Below, one piece after another: positions 59,201 through 64,000 of a stretch of DNA of 64,000 bases. The DNA comes from Flavobacteriales bacterium UBA7690. GTDB lineage: Bacteria > Bacteroidota > Bacteroidia > Flavobacteriales_F > PHOS-HE28. A program made the translations under genes and the position numbers. Position 1 is the first letter of the stretch. Each line of letters begins with the position of its first letter. The stretch is taken from the NCBI GenBank assembly GCA_002482775.1, contig DLGQ01000035.1, positions 31,497 to 95,496 on the forward strand, in the 5' to 3' direction. The notes beneath the pieces were generated by a model that was not told the origin of the DNA, made no database searches, and saw nothing but the letters and a program-made list of their open reading frames with translations.

Positions 59201-60077
59201 TACCAACATCGATGGTGCCTCCATTGAAGGAATCGTCCAGTATCCCGATCGTGGTGGGGTAGCCCACGTCGAACACGATGCCACCACCATACAAGTGTCC
59301 ACCAGCATCATAAGTGGCGGTGAACCCGAAGTTGTTGCCTTCGCTACCGCTGTAGCTGGCGAAGGCGATGGTAGGGTCTATCGTAAGTGGAAGCGAACGG
59401 TCCGCTTTCACATCGAAGGAGAGCGTGTTGCCAGATAGCCTGTAAGCGGAAGGCACGGGTATGCGCTTGTTGTCTACCCCATCGAAGAACGACGACCAGG
59501 AGATGGGCGCTTCCTCCCGAACATCGCCTGCCGTGGTGGAGACGATCAAGTCACCCTCCTTCAACCTGAGCGCTGTTTGCCCTTCGTAGATGAACCGGGC
59601 CTGTGCGGGGTCCGCACCTGGGCGCACGATCAATTCATACTTCAACCCGGTGCGCCCATCCAAGCGCAGGTCGATGCCGGGCCAGACATCATGCAGGACC
59701 ACTTCACCATGCACCCGGCATCCCGTGCCCCAGAGCGCTGGGTCTTTACCCAAGAAGAAGTTCTCGTAGTGCGCTTGGGTCAGATCAGTCGTGGTCGAAC
59801 TTGCGTTCCCACCATCGAAGGTTACCCGGAAGGCATGTGCAGCGTAGGGCTCGTGGGTATGGCCCGGTCCCGTGGCGTGATCATGTCCGCCGCCGCCTTG
59901 CTGTAGCACATAGGTGAACCCCCCGCGCTCCACGAATAGCGCTCCGTTCGGCAGCATCGTACGGTAAAGGACCTGCGTCGGCCATTGCCCTTTGTTCTCC
60001 GTGAAGCGCACCTTGGGGCCTCCCGCCCAGCATGGCCAGGAGCATAGGAAAAAGGTGAGGGCGGAGAGACAGCGCAC
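56223..60077 (-). CDS. Very large T9SS type B (gliding-motility-associated) cargo protein
   Basis: A 1284-residue secreted protein. A signal peptide (MRCLSALTFFLCSWPCWAGG, GTG start) is followed by a DUF7948-like N-terminal domain (VRFTENKGQWPTQVLYRTML) and SBBP-type propeller repeats between about residues 260 and 740 (STYLGGTGNESPHSMVVNND, STYIGGSGTDAAYGVQVDSN, SGWGGSVNGFAGNP). A PKD domain comes next (NNSVGGNTFEWDLGNGQTST), then several Ig/PKD-like repeats (ICLGQSATLNASGGGTYLWN, ICIGASVQLVASDGDSHSWT). The C-terminal type B sorting domain is FVPNTFTPNGDGYNDFFGAW ... LLVYNRWGELIW. Such proteins are exported to the surface and used in adhesion or gliding. I start at GTG 60077; the frame continues upstream but would reach into the promoter of the divergent gene. 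Confidence 0.87.
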   Translation of the reverse strand: MRCLSALTFFLCSWPCWAGGPKVRFTENKGQWPTQVLYRTMLPNGALFVERGGFTYVLQQGGGGHDHATGPGHTHEPYAAHAFRVTFDGGNASSTTTDLTQAHYENFFLGKDPALWGTGCRVHGEVVLHDVWPGIDLRLDGRTGLKYELIVRPGADPAQARFIYEGQTALRLKEGDLIVSTTAGDVREEAPISWSSFFDGVDNKRIPVPSAYRLSGNTLSFDVKADRSLPLTIDPTIAFASYSGSEGNNFGFTATYDAGGHLYGGGIVFDVGYPTTIGILDDSFNGGTIDVGISKWTPDGTELVWSTYLGGTGNESPHSMVVNNDNELYVFGSTGSSDMPTTPNCFDDSFAGGPPLTFIIGYGYGQPNGTDMFVAHLNSTATSMLGCTYIGGPQNDGLNNDAAVAHNYGDSFRGEIIVDANGDPLVASTTESNDLPVIGGPQSTYGGGSQDGYCFRMDPALSIMQWSTYIGGSGTDAAYGVQVDSNGEFFVTGGTTSNDLPMAGTPFRATFSGATDGFIMRYDGGGALVGSTYLGTSAYDQPYFVQLNTSDEVFVVGQTHGDYPVTPGKYAVAGSSQFIHKLDHSLSTSLWSTRFGNGSADQDLSPTAFLVSDCGQIYFSGWGGSVNGFAGNPNSTTNGLAVTADAYQATTDGSDLYLMLLEPEATGLNYATFFGGGVSEEHVDGGTSRFDKNGTVYQAVCAGCQNNDDFPTTPDAWSNTNNSTGCNLGVMKFDLARGQASIAIDGPSTLCYPATAQFINNSVGGNTFEWDLGNGQTSTEEEPEALYTTEGVFTITLILTDNTGCRGPDTASIVITTLPPPDVIIDPVGPFCVGLSVQLNASGGDSYTWSPATGLDDPTSASPLLTTEVAGTWVVEITTLCGTDRDSVSVDPGEPVGSAGEDQEICLGQSATLNASGGGTYLWNAETTLSNVDIGAPIATPLDSTCYVVQITTPEGCVARDSVVVVVVAGTPEPVLEDTLICIGASVQLVASDGDSHSWTGGSTISDTTIPDPIMTPVETTAYVVTITNVCGTIRDTALVEVVVPQADAWPDSTVCPGQPINLFCSEGVAYLWNPANLVDDPTVQDPMAIVYGNTALSVAITDEYGCTATAPLLLTTFPEPFIDAGMDRVIEFGDHVQLNATGNGTFQWQPAFTLSADSVQSPVAYTLESTTYTVTITDANGCTATDMVTVILPGTLFVPNTFTPNGDGYNDFFGAWGKDLATMELLVYNRWGELIWTTENLNGRWDGTYNGHDSPIDTYVWKVKATDVAGKQHDSIGHVNLLR

Positions 60078-60200
60078 GAGCGTACCGGCTGGGGTGAACC
60101 AAGTTACCGTGAAAAGACACGGCCAGCGCGCCAAAAGTTGCCTTTCCCTATCCTGGAGAGTGATGGAACGGGACGATACGGCGCCGGAACCGCCGGTCGC

Positions 60201-60208
60201 TACCTTTG
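60201..60208 (+). promoter_or_regulatory. -7 box of the PurF-like gene
   Basis: TACCTTTG matches TAnnTTTG exactly and lies 68 bases before the TTG start at 60276. A transcript from here could not include the longer frame that begins at 60138, which supports the TTG start. Confidence 0.5.
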
Positions 60209-60275
60209 CGGGGCTGCGGAACCGTCGTTGGGGTGGGCCTCTCCACTCCTGCAACCCGGCCGTAGCGGCACCGCT

Positions 60276-62177
60276 TTGAGCGACGCGATCAAGCACGAAT
60301 GTGGGATAGCTCTCATCCGCCTTCGTAAGCCCCTGAGTTACTTCCAACAACGGTATGGCACGCCGCTATACGCCCTCAACAAGCTGTACCTCCTCATGGA
60401 GAAACAGCACAACCGGGGGCAGGACGGGGCCGGGGTGGCCACCATCAAACTGGATCCCGAACCGGGCCTCAACTACATCGATCGCTCGCGTAGCACGGAT
60501 AAGCAGGCCATCCAGAAGATCTTCGAGCGGGTACACCGCGGGTACGATGAGGCGCTGAAGAACGACCCTTTGGCAGCATCGGACCTCAACCTCCTCAAGC
60601 GTAACATGCCCTTCATGGGCGAGGTGTTGTTGGGCCACTTGCGGTATGCCACCTTCGGCAAGGACGGCGAAGAGAACTGCCATCCACGGCGCCGGTTGAA
60701 CAATTGGATCACCCGGAACCTGGTGGTTGCGGGCAACTTCAACATGACCAATGTGGACGAGCTGTTCGACCTGCTCGTTTCCATAGGCCAGCACCCCAAG
60801 GAGCGGAGCGATACCATGACCGTGCTGGAGAAGATCGGGCACTTCCTGGATGTGGAGAACGACCGGTTGGCGCAGATCCACCGGCAGCTTGGCCAGAACG
60901 ACCGCCAGATCACACGATCCATCGCCGAGAAGTTGGATGTGCGCCAGATCCTGGTGAACAGCGCGCTCGATTTCGATGGCGGGTACGCCCTTGCCGGCAT
61001 GATCGGCCATGGCGATGCGTTCGTGCTGCGCGATCCGGCCGGCATTCGCCCCGCGTTCTGGTACGCCGATGAGGAAGTGGTGGTGGTGGCCAGTGAACGT
61101 CCCGCGATACAGACCGCTTTCGGGTTGAAGACCGAGCAGGTGCACGAGCTCACGCCGGGCTGCGCGCTCATCATCCGCAAGGATGGTTCGTACAGCGAAG
61201 AGAGGGTGCGCGAACCGTTGGAGAAGCGGGCGTGCAGTTTCGAGCGTATCTACTTCAGTCGCGGTAGCGATCGTGATGTGTACAAGGAACGCATCGCGTT
61301 GGGCCGCTCAGTTTGCCCCGCGATCCTCGATGCGGTGGATCACGACCTGGATAACACCGTGTTCAGCTTCATCCCCAACACCGCCGAAGTGGCGTGTTAT
61401 GGTATGCTGAAGGAGATGGATGAGGAACTGGATCGCGTGAAAGAGCGCCGCATTCTCGAGCTGGGCCCTTCACCCGACCCGGCGAAGTTGCGTGCGATCC
61501 TCGCTGTGCGTCCGCGTTTGGAGAAAGTGGCCATCAAGGATGCCAAGCTGCGCACCTTCATCACGGCGGATGATGCGCGTGACGATCTGGTGGCGCACGT
61601 GTACGACATCACCTATGGGTCCGTGCGGCCCGGCGTGGACAACCTGGTGGTGATAGACGACAGCATCGTGCGCGGGACTACGTTGAAGCAAAGCATCCTG
61701 AAGATGCTCGCGCGCTTGGAGCCGAAACGCATCGTGGTGGTGAGCAGTGCGCCACAGATCCGCTACCCGGATTGTTACGGCATCGACATGGCCAAGATGG
61801 GTGATCTCGCGGCCTTCCGCGCCGCCATCGCGTTGCTGAAGGAGACCAAGCAGGAGAACATCATCGACGATGTCTACGATCGTGCCCGGGCCATGGTGGG
61901 CCTGCCGTTCACCGAACAGGAGAACGTGGTGAAGGATATCTACCGCCCGTTCACGCCGCAGCAGATCAGCGACAAGATCGCCGAACAGCTGACCCCGGAA
62001 GGGCTGGCCATGGAGGTGAAGCTCGTGTTCCAGAGCATCGAAGGGCTGCATGCCGCATGCCCCGATCACACCGGCGACTGGTACTTCACCGGCAACTACC
62101 CTACGCCGGGTGGCAACCGCGTGGTCAACCGGGCCTTCATCAACTACCACGAAGGCAAGAACGTTCGGGCCTATTAA
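60276..62177 (+). CDS. PurF-like amidophosphoribosyltransferase, long Bacteroidota form
   Basis: A 633-residue class II glutamine amidotransferase with a phosphoribosyltransferase domain. The start is a TTG: the product then begins with Met-Ser-Asp-Ala-Ile-Lys-His-Glu-Cys, placing the nucleophile Cys9 behind a short propeptide, as in PurF enzymes. Ntn-hydrolase motifs include MEKQHNRGQDGAGVATIK and LGHLRYATFGKDGEENCHP. The PRPP loop is VDNLVVIDDSIVRGTTLKQS (about residues 456-475). It is longer than canonical PurF (about 470-505), with insertions and a C-terminal extension. This long form is common in Bacteroidota next to a normal purF, and its exact role is unsettled. It is alone on the plus strand, divergent from the T9SS type B gene. 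Confidence 0.88.
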   Translation: MSDAIKHECGIALIRLRKPLSYFQQRYGTPLYALNKLYLLMEKQHNRGQDGAGVATIKLDPEPGLNYIDRSRSTDKQAIQKIFERVHRGYDEALKNDPLAASDLNLLKRNMPFMGEVLLGHLRYATFGKDGEENCHPRRRLNNWITRNLVVAGNFNMTNVDELFDLLVSIGQHPKERSDTMTVLEKIGHFLDVENDRLAQIHRQLGQNDRQITRSIAEKLDVRQILVNSALDFDGGYALAGMIGHGDAFVLRDPAGIRPAFWYADEEVVVVASERPAIQTAFGLKTEQVHELTPGCALIIRKDGSYSEERVREPLEKRACSFERIYFSRGSDRDVYKERIALGRSVCPAILDAVDHDLDNTVFSFIPNTAEVACYGMLKEMDEELDRVKERRILELGPSPDPAKLRAILAVRPRLEKVAIKDAKLRTFITADDARDDLVAHVYDITYGSVRPGVDNLVVIDDSIVRGTTLKQSILKMLARLEPKRIVVVSSAPQIRYPDCYGIDMAKMGDLAAFRAAIALLKETKQENIIDDVYDRARAMVGLPFTEQENVVKDIYRPFTPQQISDKIAEQLTPEGLAMEVKLVFQSIEGLHAACPDHTGDWYFTGNYPTPGGNRVVNRAFINYHEGKNVRAY

Positions 62178-62347
62178 CGGCCTGTCGAGCGCCTCTCGGT
62201 CCCGCTTTCAGTTGCATCGCCCACTCAGGTAGAAGCGACCTGTCCACGCGGGGAGCACTCGATGTCTGCGTGCACACTTGCTGTTCCATGCACCGTGATC
62301 ACGGACGTTAGGTCCAGTATGGTCGAAGGAACAAGGGTGGAAGATGC

Positions 62348-64000
62348 TCACCTCCGATCCCGTACCGCGGAGACCTTGATGTGCGCTCCCCGGATCAGTA
62401 CCGTGCCGGATCCATGCTGCCAGAAATACACCACCAGTTCTTCGCCTTGTTGCGCAGGCGGGATCACGAAACCATGCTTCCAAGTTCGCCATGTTCGATC
62501 ATCGTCCAGCCTGATGTCGTTCATCGGGTACGCTGTGTAGGCACGGTCCTTCCCCTTGCTTCGTAGTGTGTAAACCAGGTCCACGGTGTTGGATGCTCCA
62601 CGCACGAGTGCTCTGCGTTCTACGGTCACATTCACGAACAACGTTCGACCTTCCGGTAGTTCAGCGCCGGAGAGCGTGATGGCCGGTGAGAAAGCCTGTG
62701 CAGGATCCAGCCGCAGCGTGTCACTTCCGGTTGCTGGGTCGGTCAAAGGGCTTTCTTTCAATTCCTCCATCCCATAAGGCGCATAGGGTGGGGCCATGTT
62801 CGCCCATCCTACCCGGCCATGCGCTTCTGCGCTGTGGTCGAGGAAGGTCAAGCCATACTTCTCACGGTCCATATTGAACGGGTGGATGATACCCATGTGG
62901 TACTGCCAGGACTGGAATACTTGCAAGCCAAGCAAGAGCACGATACCGCCCGTCACGTATGGGGTCGATCGGACCGGCGCGGCCTGTATGCTCAACCCGA
63001 TCGGCACCGACAGCAGCGGAAGCAGGTCAAGCAACGGCCGCATGCCGTATCCATGTCCGTAGTACCAGCTCCACCAAGCACTGGTCATGTAGACGATGAT
63101 GAGCAGGTTGAGCAAGAACAAGCTTCCGATGACACGGTTTCGACGGAACATGATCCATATGCCCGGGATCGTGAGCAACATCAACGGCCAGTAGAAGAAG
63201 AAACCCTTGCGCGCACCGAAGAGCACGGACCAGATACGGGGCTGCCACCAATGGAAACCTTCGGTAGCATAGGGGTCCACCCACCACAGGCCGCATTGTG
63301 CGTGCCAGACTAGTGGTTGGAGCAGGAGCAGCCCCACGCCGATGAGCATTGCACGGAACCAAGCGAAGACCCGTTGGTGGCGTACCCAATGAGCAAGGGA
63401 GCGGCCATCGCCCAATGCGACAACGGGCAACAGGGGGATGATGAGCGCATGCGTGGGTCTTATCAGCATAGCGATCGCCAGGGCTGCGGCAAGTCGCTCC
63501 GGCGCAAAACGTTGACCTGTCCAAGCACGGCGTGCCTCATACGTGCACCACGCCACGGCCGCGAAGGCGTACACGTGCGACATGGCCGGTGATATGATCG
63601 TGTAGTACGTAAGCCCTGTGCCCAATGCCAGGATCACCAGGGAAAGCGCGGTCGCGCGATCGGAGATCCCCAACGCCAAAAGGACCGAACGGGTCAGGAA
63701 CATGCCAAGGGTGAGGTAGAACCAAGCGGCAATGACGATCGCAAACTGGTAGGGGAGCTCTAGCCCGCTGCTCGCCTTCGCACCCGTCGCGTGATGCACC
63801 AGGTGTGCAGCAAGGTAGAAGGGCGCCTGAAGCAATGCGGTCCCAGCAGAGTACTGGATCACCCGGTCATCGCCTGCAGGAGTGAAGTGTTGTGCCGATC
63901 CGTCCGCCTCGCGCAGATCCCCGTGAACGACCAGGCCTGTGAGATAGGCCACGTAGCCCTCCCCATCGCTGTTGATGGCGCTGCGCCAGGCTTCACCATT
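62348..64000 (-). CDS. Polytopic glycosyltransferase-like membrane protein, 5'-truncated by window edge
   Basis: At least 550 residues; the frame is open to the last base, so the start lies beyond the window. The visible beginning NGEAWRSAINSDGEGYVAYL is the first periplasmic loop of GT-C-type mannosyl/arabinosyltransferase-like proteins, where an acidic residue near the first helix is catalytic. About ten transmembrane helices follow (for example FAIVIAAWFYLTLGMFLTRS, TALIGVGLLLLQPL-type runs, FFYWPLMLLTIPGIWIMF). A C-terminal soluble beta domain of about 150 residues ends the protein (RTLFVNVTVERRALVRGASN ... VYFWQHGSGTVLIRGAHIKV). A lipid-linked sugar donor and a surface glycan or glycoprotein acceptor are likely, by family analogy. 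The donor and product are unknown. Confidence 0.75.
   Translation of the reverse strand, partial: NGEAWRSAINSDGEGYVAYLTGLVVHGDLREADGSAQHFTPAGDDRVIQYSAGTALLQAPFYLAAHLVHHATGAKASSGLELPYQFAIVIAAWFYLTLGMFLTRSVLLALGISDRATALSLVILALGTGLTYYTIISPAMSHVYAFAAVAWCTYEARRAWTGQRFAPERLAAALAIAMLIRPTHALIIPLLPVVALGDGRSLAHWVRHQRVFAWFRAMLIGVGLLLLQPLVWHAQCGLWWVDPYATEGFHWWQPRIWSVLFGARKGFFFYWPLMLLTIPGIWIMFRRNRVIGSLFLLNLLIIVYMTSAWWSWYYGHGYGMRPLLDLLPLLSVPIGLSIQAAPVRSTPYVTGGIVLLLGLQVFQSWQYHMGIIHPFNMDREKYGLTFLDHSAEAHGRVGWANMAPPYAPYGMEELKESPLTDPATGSDTLRLDPAQAFSPAITLSGAELPEGRTLFVNVTVERRALVRGASNTVDLVYTLRSKGKDRAYTAYPMNDIRLDDDRTWRTWKHGFVIPPAQQGEELVVYFWQHGSGTVLIRGAHIKVSAVRDRR

Noticed and set aside
60138..60275. Upstream extension of the PurF-like gene from 60138
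   Set aside because: It would precede the TACCTTTG promoter box at 60201 and bury the nucleophile Cys behind 54 residues. The TTG start at 60276 gives the normal short propeptide.

Overview
The window looks like a chromosomal segment of a GC-rich member of the Bacteroidota, most likely a Flavobacteriales-like lineage. This is inferred from several signals. Five large secreted proteins end in type IX secretion system (T9SS) sorting domains (four type A, one gliding-motility-associated type B). Several -7 promoter boxes match the Bacteroidota TAnnTTTG consensus (2641, 37489, 40605, 48935, 60201). There are also Bacteroidota-type small families, a TonB-dependent receptor and LytS/LytTR signalling. 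No phage, transposon, integrase, CRISPR array or rRNA operon was seen. The only RNA gene is a tRNA-Ala(GGC) at 37379-37452.

Layout. (1) 1-8.7 kb: the end of one RND permease, then a complete efflux operon: MarR regulator, TolC-like channel, periplasmic adaptor and RND permease. The MarR gene is preceded by a promoter with two identical GTTGC-N5-GCAAC operators. (2) 8.8-12.7 kb, minus strand: a tightly packed operon of Dps, a DUF748/AsmA-like protein, a BrkB-like membrane protein and a FAD oxidoreductase. (3) 13-21 kb: a loose region of small proteins around a large HPII-type catalase, with a DUF1328 membrane protein, a disordered hydrophilic protein and a secreted DNA/RNA nuclease. It reads as a stress-related neighbourhood. 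(4) 21-31 kb: TonB-dependent receptor, TMEM220-like protein, SLC13 transporter, a solitary AIPR-family (phage-resistance type) protein, a secreted protein of unknown function, and a 17-repeat MORN-like protein coupled to an outer-membrane protein. (5) 31-34 kb: LytS-type kinase with LytTR regulator. (6) 34-62 kb: T9SS cargo proteins interleaved with metabolic and signalling genes.

Two themes stand out. First, the lower kynurenine (3-hydroxyanthranilate) degradation route is present but scattered over 20 kb: 3-hydroxyanthranilate dioxygenase and ACMS decarboxylase as an operon (54657-56217), a muconic-semialdehyde-type dehydrogenase (41906-43348), a RidA/2-aminomuconate deaminase-like protein (35894-36304) and possibly an SDR protein with an altered active site (48141-48926). 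Second, an unusual divergent pair at 37860-41689 consists of a polyphosphate kinase 1 with an N-terminal HD phosphohydrolase domain and a protein made of two tandem SiaB-like (DUF6272) kinase modules. This pair is my best candidate for an undescribed functional unit.

The window ends with a PurF-like amidotransferase (TTG start) and the 3' part of a polytopic glycosyltransferase-like protein that runs off the right edge. Coordinates and motifs were read by eye. Family names rest on motif recognition, not on database searches.
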